64,000 bases of DNA from Bacillota bacterium (GTDB taxonomy: Bacteria; Bacillota; Clostridia; Acetivibrionales; DSM-1351). This document shows, one piece after another, positions 1 through 8,934 of the stretch. The notes beneath the pieces are model-generated. The model had not been told where the DNA came from. It saw nothing but the letters and a program-made list of their open reading frames with translations, and did not search any database. Location of the stretch: NCBI GenBank assembly GCA_023393115.1, contig JAEWMS010000012.1, positions 43,739 through 107,738 on the forward strand, given 5' to 3'. Position 1 is the first letter of the stretch; every line of letters begins with the position of its first letter. The position numbers and the translations under genes are program-made.

Positions 1-1420
1 TGCTTCCCCACCATTCGGTTCTGGCAAGTATTCCGGTAGTCAACTCATCTATCCTTGCCTTTGTACCGTCAAAAGCGGCCCACGACTCCCTAAACACTTC
101 AAGAATATACGTATCATCAGAGATTTTGTACTCTGAGCCGTTTCTTTGACCCGACAGATAGTTATCTCTTATCACTGTTCCTCTATAGAAAGCAATAAGG
201 CTGGCAAGAGAGAAGGTAAGTATTTCAGGCAGCTTACCCTTTCTTACGGAGTATTCCTGAAGTGACGGTAGTACACGTGCCTTAAACTTGGACACTGAAT
301 TAAGGGAAATACTTAACAGATAATGCTTTATAAATGGATTTGAGAACCTTTCAAGCACATCGTATGCAAACTTGACAAGCTCCTCTTCCTTCAAATCAAG
401 AGTAGGAATGATTTCATCAAATATTCCTTTTTTCATGTAAGTGTTTATAAGCTTGTCATCCATGCACTCCTTTACTGTTTCCAGACCATAAAGGTATGCT
501 GCAAGTACTGTCATGGTGTGCGCACCGTTTAGTATTCTTACCTTACGGTCTTTATATGGTTTAATATTATCTGTCCAGATAACATTAAGACCAGCTTCTT
601 CAAAGGGAATTTCCTTGGCAAGCTTTCTGTCACCTTCAATAACCCACAGGTAATATACTTCACCTGTATCAATAAGATAATCCCTGTAGCCCAATTCCTC
701 CTCCAAGGTCTGAACCTCTTCTTTCGGATAACCCGTCACAATTCTATCTACAAGGGTATTCAGGAAGTAATTTGCTTCCTTTACCCAATTTATGAAATCG
801 ATTCCCAGCTTCCATTCCTCAGCAAGTTGCAAAACTATACTTTTTAGACTGTCTCCGTTTCTGTCTATAAGCTCGGAAGGAATTATTATCAGTCCCTTTT
901 TCTTGTCTCCGCCAAAGGCTTTAAATCTTCTGTAAAGTAGCGCTGTCAGCTTGCCGGGATATGATGCCGGTGGCTCATCCTGTAATTTATCCTCAGGATT
1001 ATATGTAATACCTGCTTCTGTTGTGTTGGAAACTATAAATCTTAAATCGGCGCTTTCAGCCAATTTCATATATTCATTATAGTGAGTGTATAAATCTATT
1101 CCGCGGCTGATAGAGGTAACGATCTCCTTTTTGTTTATTACTTTGCCGTTCTGAACACCTCTGAGAATCAGTGTATAGGCGCCTCCCTGCTGGTTTATCT
1201 TATCTATCATGTCGCTTTTTCTAGGCTGAACAACCGCCACACTTCCGTTAAAAAGCCCCTTGTTGTTAAGGCTGTTTATCATCCAGTCCACAAAGCCTCT
1301 TAAAAAGTTTCCCTCTCCGAACTGAAGTACTTTCTCCGGGTATTTATTTAATGAACCGATTGGTATCTTAATAAGGTTTTGACTATTTTCCTCAATAAGT
1401 TTTCTGCTTAGTATCTCCAT
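1..1420 (-). CDS. uxaB: Tagaturonate reductase (altronate oxidoreductase), 3' end beyond window
   Basis: NAD-dependent reduction of tagaturonate to altronate in galacturonate catabolism, a cytoplasmic enzyme of the mannitol dehydrogenase/UxaB family. About 473 codons are present, so nearly the whole protein (family about 480 residues), and the stop lies left of the window. Recognisable stretches are the N-terminal FGEGNFLRGFVDWMI (cofactor-binding region), IVSNTTEAGI, and the C-terminal VRILNGAHTMTVLAAYL typical of polyol/uronate dehydrogenases. The ATG at 1420 follows a strong GGAGGAAAAT site at 1421-1430. It runs away from the GH105-GH28 pair and next to an AraC regulator, which fits a pectin/galacturonate locus. 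The translation was made by hand from the reverse strand. Family assignment is firm, while the choice between tagaturonate and fructuronate reductase rests on overall similarity. Confidence 0.85.
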   Translation of the reverse strand, partial: MEILSRKLIEENSQNLIKIPIGSLNKYPEKVLQFGEGNFLRGFVDWMINSLNNKGLFNGSVAVVQPRKSDMIDKINQQGGAYTLILRGVQNGKVINKKEIVTSISRGIDLYTHYNEYMKLAESADLRFIVSNTTEAGITYNPEDKLQDEPPASYPGKLTALLYRRFKAFGGDKKKGLIIIPSELIDRNGDSLKSIVLQLAEEWKLGIDFINWVKEANYFLNTLVDRIVTGYPKEEVQTLEEELGYRDYLIDTGEVYYLWVIEGDRKLAKEIPFEEAGLNVIWTDNIKPYKDRKVRILNGAHTMTVLAAYLYGLETVKECMDDKLINTYMKKGIFDEIIPTLDLKEEELVKFAYDVLERFSNPFIKHYLLSISLNSVSKFKARVLPSLQEYSVRKGKLPEILTFSLASLIAFYRGTVIRDNYLSGQRNGSEYKISDDTYILEVFRESWAAFDGTKARIDELTTGILARTEWWGS

Positions 1421-1536
1421 ATTTTCCTCCTAGAAAAACAGATTGCTTTATTGTTGATAAACTTATTTTATATAAAATATTTGCTTATTTCTTGTTTTAT
1501 ATTGCAAAAAGATATGCAAAAATTGCTGAGCTTAAC

Positions 1537-2382
1537 TCACTGAATTTTACTTTTCCTATAATTTAATGGTGAATGCCCTACGATCTGTTTAAATGTCCTG
1601 TTAAATTGTGATACACTTCCGAAACCTGTTTTCTCAGCAATCTCAATTACCTTTAGCCTTTTATTTTCTAACAGCTGCTGTGCCGACTTGACCCGCACCA
1701 GACTTATATATTCCAGAAGGGTAAATCCGGTGGTTTCTTTGAATATACGGCTTAAATAGTACGGACTTATGTAGAAAAGTTTTGCTATTCCCGGTACAGA
1801 TAACTCTTCAGAATAATGTTCATTGATATGCTTTACTACTCCTGATACTTTATCATGTTTGGGACTGTTTGAAATATATTCTATAGAATCTGTCTGACGG
1901 ATGTATCGGCCAATATAAACCAGAAGCCTCATCAGCATACCCTGAAGGCAGACATCATAGCAGGCGTTCTGCTCCTCAGCCTCCTGGAACATCTCAGAAA
2001 AGATTTTCTCAACTGCCTGCTGTTCTTTCAGTGTCAGTACCATAACACAATAGTCTCTATTGTTCAACAACTCCCATACTCTATCGGTGGACTTGTTGAC
2101 GGTCTGAACAAATTGTCTCCTGAAGTGTAGCAAAACTCTCTCATGGTCCGGTTTTTCGGCATCAGTGGTCTTGTGCAGTTCCCCTTCCTTTATTAAGACT
2201 AAATGCCCTTTTTTTATATGGAAAACTCTGTCCTTTATAAAATAATATCTCTCTCCAGATCTCAGATAATATATTTCGAACTTATCATGATAATGCTTTG
2301 AGGTCATGGAGAAATACCCCTTTACCCTGGAGCCTGATATTGAAAAATTACTGTCTTCACTTGTAAAACTTTTTGTTTCCAT
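1537..2382 (-). CDS. AraC-family transcriptional regulator
   Basis: 281-residue DNA-binding regulator. The N-terminal part (about residues 15-160) is a cupin-like ligand domain with HYHDKFEIYYLRSGERYYF. The C-terminal part (about 180-278) has the two AraC helix-turn-helix motifs, seen in LSVPGIAKLFYISPYYLSRI followed by FKETTGFTLLEYI and the signature IAEKTGFGSVSQFNRTFKQ. It sits divergently from the GH105-GH28 pair, with about 150 bp between the two starts, and upstream of uxaB in the same direction. The arrangement suggests that it senses a pectin breakdown product and activates the adjacent genes (inference). The family call is secure; the inducer is not known from the sequence. Confidence 0.9.
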   Translation of the reverse strand: METKSFTSEDSNFSISGSRVKGYFSMTSKHYHDKFEIYYLRSGERYYFIKDRVFHIKKGHLVLIKEGELHKTTDAEKPDHERVLLHFRRQFVQTVNKSTDRVWELLNNRDYCVMVLTLKEQQAVEKIFSEMFQEAEEQNACYDVCLQGMLMRLLVYIGRYIRQTDSIEYISNSPKHDKVSGVVKHINEHYSEELSVPGIAKLFYISPYYLSRIFKETTGFTLLEYISLVRVKSAQQLLENKRLKVIEIAEKTGFGSVSQFNRTFKQIVGHSPLNYRKSKIQ

Positions 2383-2479
2383 TTTACACCCCCACTTATA
2401 TCATAATTGTTTCAGGCATAATATGCTATATTTTCAACAGTTTCATCTGTTTCTGCGCAGATTTAATAAGAATAAGAAG

Positions 2480-2496
2480 CTATAATTAATATAATT
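2480..2496 (+). promoter_or_regulatory. Possible activator-dependent promoter of the GH105-GH28 operon
   Basis: Two overlapping TATAAT -10 hexamers (2481-2486 and 2490-2495) lie 37-52 bp before the GH105 start, but neither has a recognisable -35 box 16-18 bp upstream. A good -10 without a -35 is typical of activator-dependent promoters, and a divergent AraC gene is adjacent. This is a weak prediction because the region is AT-rich. Confidence 0.35.
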
Positions 2497-2532
2497 ATAA
2501 GGATTACAAGTGTATTTTAAGGGGGATCTTCT

Positions 2533-3654
2533 ATGAAAGCAAATACTTCTCATCAATCCTTACCTGAAATGATGGCAAAGTCCATAATTTCAAGACACTC
2601 AAAATATCTGGATAAATGGTGCTATGAGCTTGGTCTGATTCTTGTATCTCTTGAGGCTGTTTGGCGTCTTACAGGTAAGCAGGAATACTTTAATTATATT
2701 AAAACTACGGTTGACAGGTTCGTTGATAAAGCCGGGAATATCTTCGGCTATGACAAAAATGAATTGAGTCTGGACATGGTCAACCCAGGTAAAGTACTGC
2801 TGCTACTACACAATGAAACTGCCGATTCCAGGTACAAAAAAGCAGCAGATACCCTGAGAGAACAGTTGAACAGGCAACCGAGCAACCGGCAGGGTGGCTT
2901 TTGGCATAAAGTGATATATCCTCATCAGATGTGGCTTGATGGTGTATATATGAGTTGTCCCTTCTATGCCCAATATGCCTCGATTTTTGGCAATTCTGAA
3001 GGGTTTGACGATATAGTAAATCAGGTAACCCTACTGGCCGAAAACGCTAAAGATCCCTCCACAGGTCTTTTTTATCATGCCTGGGATGAAAGCAAGGGCA
3101 TGAAATGGGCTGATAATAAAACAGGCTGCTCACCTCATTTCTGGGGACGCGCAATGGGTTGGTACGCAATGGCCCTTACAGATATCCTGGATTTCTTCCC
3201 GATCACACATCCTAAGCGTGAAGAAATAGCAGACATCTTAAAAGCTCTATTGACAGCCCTTGTCAAGGTTCAGGACAAGGAAACCGGCCTCTGGTACCAG
3301 GTAGTAGACCTGGCAGAGCGAGATGGAAACTATCTTGAAGCATCAGCCTCATGTATGTTTACATATTCTTATTCAAAAAGTATAAGAAAAGGATATCTTG
3401 ATGACTCCTTTAATGAATCTACATTAAAAGCCTATGAAGGAATTATGGAGCACCTGACCTATATTGATGAAAGCGGTTACCTGAACCTGAAAAATGTCTG
3501 CAGTGTTGCAGGCTTAGGTGGTAATCCCTACAGGGATGGTTCCTTTGAATACTATATTAGTGAGCCTGTTGTGGAAAATGATTATAAGGGCTACGGCCCT
3601 CTGATACTCGCAACTGTCGAAATAGATCAACTTAGGAGGAAGCAGCATATATGA
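2533..3654 (+). CDS. GH105 unsaturated rhamnogalacturonyl/glucuronyl hydrolase
   Basis: 373-residue (alpha/alpha)6-barrel hydrolase of the YteR/YesR type. It removes the unsaturated uronic acid left at the non-reducing end of oligosaccharides by pectate or rhamnogalacturonan lyases. Diagnostic stretches are MWLDGVYMSCPFYAQYA (around residue 137, containing the Asp expected as general acid), HAWDESKGMKWADNKTG and SPHFWGRAMGWYAMAL. There is no signal peptide, so it is cytoplasmic. The ATG follows AAGGGGGATC. Its stop overlaps the next gene's start by 4 bp (ATGA), which implies translational coupling with the GH28 enzyme. Confidence 0.9.
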   Translation: MKANTSHQSLPEMMAKSIISRHSKYLDKWCYELGLILVSLEAVWRLTGKQEYFNYIKTTVDRFVDKAGNIFGYDKNELSLDMVNPGKVLLLLHNETADSRYKKAADTLREQLNRQPSNRQGGFWHKVIYPHQMWLDGVYMSCPFYAQYASIFGNSEGFDDIVNQVTLLAENAKDPSTGLFYHAWDESKGMKWADNKTGCSPHFWGRAMGWYAMALTDILDFFPITHPKREEIADILKALLTALVKVQDKETGLWYQVVDLAERDGNYLEASASCMFTYSYSKSIRKGYLDDSFNESTLKAYEGIMEHLTYIDESGYLNLKNVCSVAGLGGNPYRDGSFEYYISEPVVENDYKGYGPLILATVEIDQLRRKQHI

Positions 3655-4970
3655 TAAGCCCTAATGGTTTTAATAATATTATAGATTTTGGTGCCGTATC
3701 AGGTGACGCCGTTTTATGTACTCAAGCATTTTCAACTGCCATAGAAAAATGTGTGGAAATGGGCGGCGGAACAGTTTATGTTCCAGCTGGTACATTCCTC
3801 ACAGGCCCAATTCAGTTACAAAGTAATATCACCTTATATTTGGAGGCAGGTGCAAATATTTTGTTCAGCAGCCGGACAGAAGATTATCCTCTAAAAGAGG
3901 TCAGATGGGAGGGCGCCGAGGGCCCCGGATATATGCCCATGCTTTATGCGAAGGCTGCTGAAAACATATGTATTACCGGCACCGGAACCATCAACGGTCA
4001 GGGAGAATTCTGGTGGAAAAGTCACCTTGAAGGTAAGCTGGAATATTCACGTCCACGCCTGATATATTTCGAAGACTGCTCCAGAATTCTGATTGAAAAA
4101 GTGCGGCTCATAAATTCACCTGCCTGGACGGTTAACCCTGTCCGGTGCCAGAACATTACAATAGACAACATTACAATAATCAATCCTGCCAACTCACCCA
4201 ATACTGACGGAGTAAATCCGGATTCCTGTAAAAATGTGCGTATCTCCAACTGTCAGATAGATGTGGGAGATGACTGCATCACTATAAAGTCCGGTGTTGA
4301 AACAGGCAAATACCTCATTCCCTGCGAAAATGTTTGTGTAACCAACTGTACTTTACTCCACGGCCATGGAGGAGTGGTTATCGGAAGCGAAATGAGTGGA
4401 GGTGTCAATAATGTGGTTATATCAAACTGTATATTCGAGGGCACAGACAGAGGAATCCGATTGAAGACACGCAGAGGCCGTGGAGGGACGGTTTGCGACA
4501 TCAGGGTAAGTAATCTGATTATGAAGGACGTTATGTGTCCCATAGTAATGCATCAGTACTACTTTTGCGGAGAAGGCGGCAAGGAGAAAAAGGTGTGGGA
4601 TAAGGAACCTTACCCTGTCACTGCTGAAATACCTGCCTTTAGAGGTATACATTTCAGCGGCATTACAGCTGTAAATGCTCATGCGGCTGCCGCCTTCCTT
4701 TATGGACTTCCCGAGATGCCCATAGAGGACATCACTTTTGACAACATCCATATATCCATGGCTGAAAATGCTGTGCCGGGAATACCTGCCTTGATGAAAG
4801 GAATAGAAGAAACCTCCCGAATGGGAATTTACTGTTCAAATATAAGGAATGTCCGGTTTACCAATGTATCTCTTAAGGGAGTTCAGGGTCCGGCCTATCA
4901 TTTGGAAGGTGCAGATCAGGTTAATTTCTACAACTGTCAGCCGGATGACGTCTCCTGCAATGAGTTTTAG
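3651..4970 (+). CDS. GH28 polygalacturonase-family glycosidase, cytoplasmic
   Basis: 439-residue right-handed beta-helix enzyme hydrolysing alpha-galacturonosyl bonds in pectin-derived chains. All four GH28 catalytic and binding motifs are visible in order: NSPNTDG (Asp), VGDDCITIKSG (Asp-Asp), GHGGVVIGSEMSGG (His) and GIRLKTRRGRGG (Arg-x-Lys). The beginning matches the family's IDFGAVSGD start. No secretion signal precedes it, so it probably acts as an exo-enzyme on imported oligogalacturonides or rhamnogalacturonides together with the coupled GH105 enzyme. The exact substrate (homogalacturonan or rhamnogalacturonan) cannot be told from motifs alone. Confidence 0.9.
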   Translation: MISPNGFNNIIDFGAVSGDAVLCTQAFSTAIEKCVEMGGGTVYVPAGTFLTGPIQLQSNITLYLEAGANILFSSRTEDYPLKEVRWEGAEGPGYMPMLYAKAAENICITGTGTINGQGEFWWKSHLEGKLEYSRPRLIYFEDCSRILIEKVRLINSPAWTVNPVRCQNITIDNITIINPANSPNTDGVNPDSCKNVRISNCQIDVGDDCITIKSGVETGKYLIPCENVCVTNCTLLHGHGGVVIGSEMSGGVNNVVISNCIFEGTDRGIRLKTRRGRGGTVCDIRVSNLIMKDVMCPIVMHQYYFCGEGGKEKKVWDKEPYPVTAEIPAFRGIHFSGITAVNAHAAAAFLYGLPEMPIEDITFDNIHISMAENAVPGIPALMKGIEETSRMGIYCSNIRNVRFTNVSLKGVQGPAYHLEGADQVNFYNCQPDDVSCNEF

Positions 4971-4981
4971 GCAGTAGCCAG

Positions 4982-5016
4982 AACGGATAGGCATAACCAA
5001 AGCTGCCTGTCCGTTT
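4982..5016. terminator. Bidirectional hairpin between the GH28 and HD-GYP genes
   Basis: AACGGATAGGCA (4982-4993) pairs with TGCCTGTCCGTT (5004-5015), 12 bp with one G-U pair, between two convergent stop codons. T-runs are short, so termination strength is uncertain. Confidence 0.55.
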
Positions 5017-6976
5017 AACCTCTATGGGGTAAAAAGCTCTTATATAATTCAAATATTTTATCCTTGTTCTGCTCAAAAACTCTTACAATTTCCGGATCGA
5101 AATGTTTTCCCCTGCCCTCAATTATCATACCGAAGGAGATATCGAAGGGAAAGGGTTCCTTATAGGGTCTTCTGCTTGACAGAGCATCAAATACATCGGC
5201 AACTGCTACAATTCTGGCGCTCAGTGGTATTTCAACCCCCTCCTTCCCACTTGGATATCCTGAACCATCCCACTTTTCATGATGGCCCTCAGCTATTTCT
5301 ATACCAAGTTTAAATAGGCTTTTTCCGTTCTTCTCGATATTCTTTTCTGCTGTTTTTAACACCTCAGCACCAAATTTGGCATGCATTTTCATTTCCTCGA
5401 ATTCTTCGCTGGTAAGCTTTCCAGGCTTTAGAAGAATTGCATCCCGGATACCTACCTTTCCTATGTCGTGCATAGGGCTAAACCGTTCAATATCAATGAT
5501 ATAAGCTGGAAAAATTTCCTTTCGGTAATTACTGTCAGTGTAGAGTAACTCTGCTATTAATCTGGCGTATTTCTTCATTCTTTCCAAATGGTCACCAGTA
5601 TCCTCATCCCGTGCCTCAGCCAGCTTCGCTAGAGCCAGTAGGCTGCTGTAAAGTAAATCATCAACAAATATATTCTTTTCAAAAGTGATTGCTATACTGT
5701 TGGCAAGGACCTTAAGAAATTTAGAATGGTCCTGGTCGTACACGTTTCTCTCCTTACTTGAAAAGAATATTACTCCTATATTTCTGTTTTTGACATTCAG
5801 TGGCAGCGTTATGGACGAGCGTATTCCCGCCCCCAAAATAATCTTTGTATACTCTTTGGGCGGATTTTTTTCTGAATATTCCTTAAGGTCATTTATTATT
5901 CTGGCTTCACCTGTGCTAAATATTTTTTCTAGACTTGAACCTTTTATCTCATATCCTTTATTTAATAGGGCCTCTGGTAACCCAGCAACTGATCCGTCAG
6001 TAATTCCATGGGTTGCCTCAAGAACTTTTCCATTTTCCTTTACTATTGCTACACCAATGTGATTATACGGGATATATGAAGAGAAATTGTTGAATATGAA
6101 GTCCAGTACCTCGTTAAAGGATGAACTATTGTTAATATTCTCAATTAGTGAGATGATACTTTCCATTTTATGGAATGCACCGCTTATCTCACCGACTATG
6201 GGCTTTATCTCACGATTAGTCATAAACGAAGGTTTATATTCCTTTTGATAATATGCACCCAAATCAGAAATGCCTTTATATATTTCATTTAAGGGCATTA
6301 TAAAATATTTATATAAGTTTAGTACAGATTCACCAATAACAATAGCCGCCAAGAAAACAAGCAGAATTGATATAAACATACTTTTCAAAGCCTCTTGTTT
6401 GGCCTCTCCCACTGTAGCCTCCAGTATGCTGTCACAGTACTTAAGAAGCTGCTCATTGTTTTCATTAATATAAACTGTGGATTTGATAAAATCGTCATTA
6501 TAGTTTTGTGCATTAAGTATGGTATCAACTGCCTGATCAAATTCTTCCCAAAGCAAATTAACATTAACTAAATTGGAACTTATGTATGCATTTGTATTAT
6601 TAAATTTCACTTTTACATTCTGGTCTTCAATATACCCATTGTTAATTTTTGACAGTGTGTCTGAGAACTCTTCCCTTGCAGTGGATATTTTCTGCTTTGT
6701 ATTCTTTATCTTGGAATCAACTACACTTATATCTTCAGTCAAATTTCCCAAATCCTTAGCCTGCACAAGTGCAAAGAGCCTGCTGGCATCCTTTGCCATC
6801 ACCTGCGTAAGCATTCTTTGCCTTCCAAGCACATTTACCAGTGTACGTTCCTCATAGCTATTGCTGCTAGAGATATAAAATAATATACCAAGTAGAATTA
6901 TTATTGAAATTATCGATAATGCGATAATTAGGATTATGCGTTTCATTTTAATAAGGAAAGACGTTTTTTCAGCCAT
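5015..6976 (-). CDS. Membrane sensor with GAF and HD-GYP domains (cyclic-di-GMP phosphodiesterase)
   Basis: 653-residue protein that likely hydrolyses c-di-GMP at the membrane. Order: a transmembrane helix at about 12-34; an extracytoplasmic helical sensor of the PilJ/type IV pili chemoreceptor kind with GRQRMLTQVMAKDASRL; a second transmembrane helix near 205-225; a GAF domain at about 280-440; then HD-GYP. The HD-GYP part keeps ARDEDTGDHLERM, FSPMHDIGKVGI, HHEKWDGSGYPSG and VADVFDALSSRRPY, so the metal and GYP residues are intact. I chose the ATG at 6976 (MAEKTSF) because GGAGGGAGATCCAG precedes it; a further 17 upstream codons are open but have no ribosome site. It is a lone gene convergent with the pectin operon. 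Confidence 0.88.
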   Translation of the reverse strand: MAEKTSFLIKMKRIILIIALSIISIIILLGILFYISSSNSYEERTLVNVLGRQRMLTQVMAKDASRLFALVQAKDLGNLTEDISVVDSKIKNTKQKISTAREEFSDTLSKINNGYIEDQNVKVKFNNTNAYISSNLVNVNLLWEEFDQAVDTILNAQNYNDDFIKSTVYINENNEQLLKYCDSILEATVGEAKQEALKSMFISILLVFLAAIVIGESVLNLYKYFIMPLNEIYKGISDLGAYYQKEYKPSFMTNREIKPIVGEISGAFHKMESIISLIENINNSSSFNEVLDFIFNNFSSYIPYNHIGVAIVKENGKVLEATHGITDGSVAGLPEALLNKGYEIKGSSLEKIFSTGEARIINDLKEYSEKNPPKEYTKIILGAGIRSSITLPLNVKNRNIGVIFFSSKERNVYDQDHSKFLKVLANSIAITFEKNIFVDDLLYSSLLALAKLAEARDEDTGDHLERMKKYARLIAELLYTDSNYRKEIFPAYIIDIERFSPMHDIGKVGIRDAILLKPGKLTSEEFEEMKMHAKFGAEVLKTAEKNIEKNGKSLFKLGIEIAEGHHEKWDGSGYPSGKEGVEIPLSARIVAVADVFDALSSRRPYKEPFPFDISFGMIIEGRGKHFDPEIVRVFEQNKDKIFELYKSFLPHRG

Positions 6977-7176
6977 CTGGATCTCCCTCCATGATGTAAT
7001 AAATCGTGTATATTTACATAATACCATAATATTTATACCTCATTTACTTCAATATAAACTTTTTAGTAAGAATATTATGAAAATAGCCCAATAGTACTAT
7101 GCAATGAGATTAGAGTATCATTTTGAATTGTATTCTGTATAGTATTGCAGGTGTTTTTTTGTCTATAACGGCACAT

Positions 7177-7214
7177 AAAAAAGCAAGCCGCCGGTTCCTT
7201 TACCGACAGCCTGC
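7177..7214 (-). terminator. Rho-independent terminator of the glucan phosphorylase gene
   Basis: On the minus strand GCAGGCTGTCGGT pairs with ACCGGCGGCTTGC around AAAGGA, followed by a six-T run (AAAAAA at 7177-7182 on the plus strand). Confidence 0.75.
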
Positions 7215-7239
7215 TGTGGGGGTTAAAATATGCGGTTTT

Positions 7240-8838
7240 CTAATACATTAATTTATAGTAATCCTCTACCATACGGGCAGCAGAGAACTTGTGAGTAGAC
7301 ATTCTTATACTTGCCTGCATCATCCTTGTCCATTTGTCCCTGTCTTCATAATACGTTGGTATAACTTCTTCCAGGAGGGTTTTATACAGGGATTTTGAAT
7401 CTACCTCAAGGGCATCAGGACCCTCATAGCCATCCCCTATCTGCCATCCGTTTTCTCCGTGAATACATCCTTCAGGCCACCAACCGTCAAGTACACTGAG
7501 ATTCAGTACACCGTTCATGGCAGCCTTCATTCCTGAAGTTCCGCAGGCTTCCATTGGTCTGATGGGATTGTTGAGCCATACATCGCAACCTCTTGTGAGT
7601 AGCTTTCCTATTTTCATATCGTAGTTTTGTATAAATACAATACTCTCAGGATATTTTTGAGACATCGCATAAAGGTTGGCAACTATCCCCTTTCCAGTGA
7701 GGTCATTTGGGTGTGCCTTCCCTGAAAAGATTATCTGAAGTTTGCCCTTTTCCAGCAGCGGCTCGATTATCTCCCTGTTACCAAAAATGAGATCACCTCT
7801 TTTATAGGGTGCAGCTCTTCTGGCAAAACCTATAGTAAGCACCTCCGGATCAAGTCTCACACCATTTCTTTTGAATATTTCCTCCAGCATTTCAGACTTT
7901 ACTTCGGAATGAGCTTTCCAGAGCTGTAAGCCATCCTCAAGAGCCTTGACTATTCTCTGCTCCTGCCAGGTGCCATTGTGTACTCCATTTGTAACAGCAA
8001 TTATTTCTGCTGCTTTGTCTACGTCCTTCCACATTTTTTTGGCTGTTTCACAGTGCAGCTCAGCTACAGCATTTGCCTTTTTACATAACCTCAGTCCGGC
8101 AGCAGTCATACTGAAAGGGTCACCGCCAAGCTTACACATTTCCTTATAGGACAAACCGTTATAAGCTCCCATATATTTCAGTAAGGAATGCTCATGTACT
8201 TCATTTCCCGCTGTAACAGGTGTATGTGTAGTAAAAACTATTTTTTCTCTGATTGTCCTCCAGGCCTCTTTGAATGAAACTTTATCAGACTTCATTTTTT
8301 GTGTTATCAATTCTATACCCGCTATCACCGGATGACTGTCATTGAAATGGTATATATCCACATCAAGTCCCATTTTCTGAAGTGCTCTTATACCTCCTAT
8401 TCCAAGTACCATCTCCTGGGCAATTCTTTCCTCTGAGAACCATCCGTAAAGCTGCCCGGTTATGTAGAAATCATTGTTTTCAGGTATATTTGTATCCAGC
8501 AGGTATAAATCCACATTATCATATTTGCTACATTTCCAAACCTTGCATTTAACAGTTCTACCCCTGATCTCCAGTTCAAATTCAACCTTCATATCCTCAA
8601 GAAAGCCGTATCTGTATTCGGGATAGCAGTCGTAAGGTGTACCGTCTTCACCTATAAGCTGTGTAGTATATCCCTGTCTCCACAGGATGCCTACACCCAC
8701 CATTGGGTAATGACCGTCTTTAGCAGCCTTCAATATATCTCCCGCAAGAATTCCCAACCCCCCTGAATATATTTTAAAATCTTCATGGAGTCCAAATTCC
8801 ATACAGAAGTACGCTGTCTTTTTCCTATTTTTAATCAT
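7240..8838 (-). CDS. glgP: Alpha-glucan phosphorylase (GT35), short form
   Basis: About 532-residue cytoplasmic enzyme releasing glucose 1-phosphate from glycogen or maltodextrin. The N-terminus has YFCMEFGLHEDFKIYSGGLG followed by LAGDILKAA, characteristic of the short bacterial/archaeal GT35 form (about 540 residues versus about 800 in the classical form). The phosphate/glucose site contains RRAAPYKRGDLIF, and the PLP region has NPIRPMEACGTSGMKAAMNG, including the Lys that binds pyridoxal phosphate. I prefer the ATG at 8838, which has GGAG six bases upstream, over the in-frame TTG at 8868. It lies about 95 bp downstream of the GH13-like gene in the same direction, so both are probably cotranscribed for storage-glucan turnover. 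Confidence 0.9.
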   Translation of the reverse strand: MIKNRKKTAYFCMEFGLHEDFKIYSGGLGILAGDILKAAKDGHYPMVGVGILWRQGYTTQLIGEDGTPYDCYPEYRYGFLEDMKVEFELEIRGRTVKCKVWKCSKYDNVDLYLLDTNIPENNDFYITGQLYGWFSEERIAQEMVLGIGGIRALQKMGLDVDIYHFNDSHPVIAGIELITQKMKSDKVSFKEAWRTIREKIVFTTHTPVTAGNEVHEHSLLKYMGAYNGLSYKEMCKLGGDPFSMTAAGLRLCKKANAVAELHCETAKKMWKDVDKAAEIIAVTNGVHNGTWQEQRIVKALEDGLQLWKAHSEVKSEMLEEIFKRNGVRLDPEVLTIGFARRAAPYKRGDLIFGNREIIEPLLEKGKLQIIFSGKAHPNDLTGKGIVANLYAMSQKYPESIVFIQNYDMKIGKLLTRGCDVWLNNPIRPMEACGTSGMKAAMNGVLNLSVLDGWWPEGCIHGENGWQIGDGYEGPDALEVDSKSLYKTLLEEVIPTYYEDRDKWTRMMQASIRMSTHKFSAARMVEDYYKLMY

Positions 8839-8934
8839 AATAATCTCCATTTCCGAGGATATTGACAATTCCTCTTTTAGTCTTTTGGTATTATTAAATA
8901 TATTAATGCTTTGTTTCCTTCCAAATTACATGTA

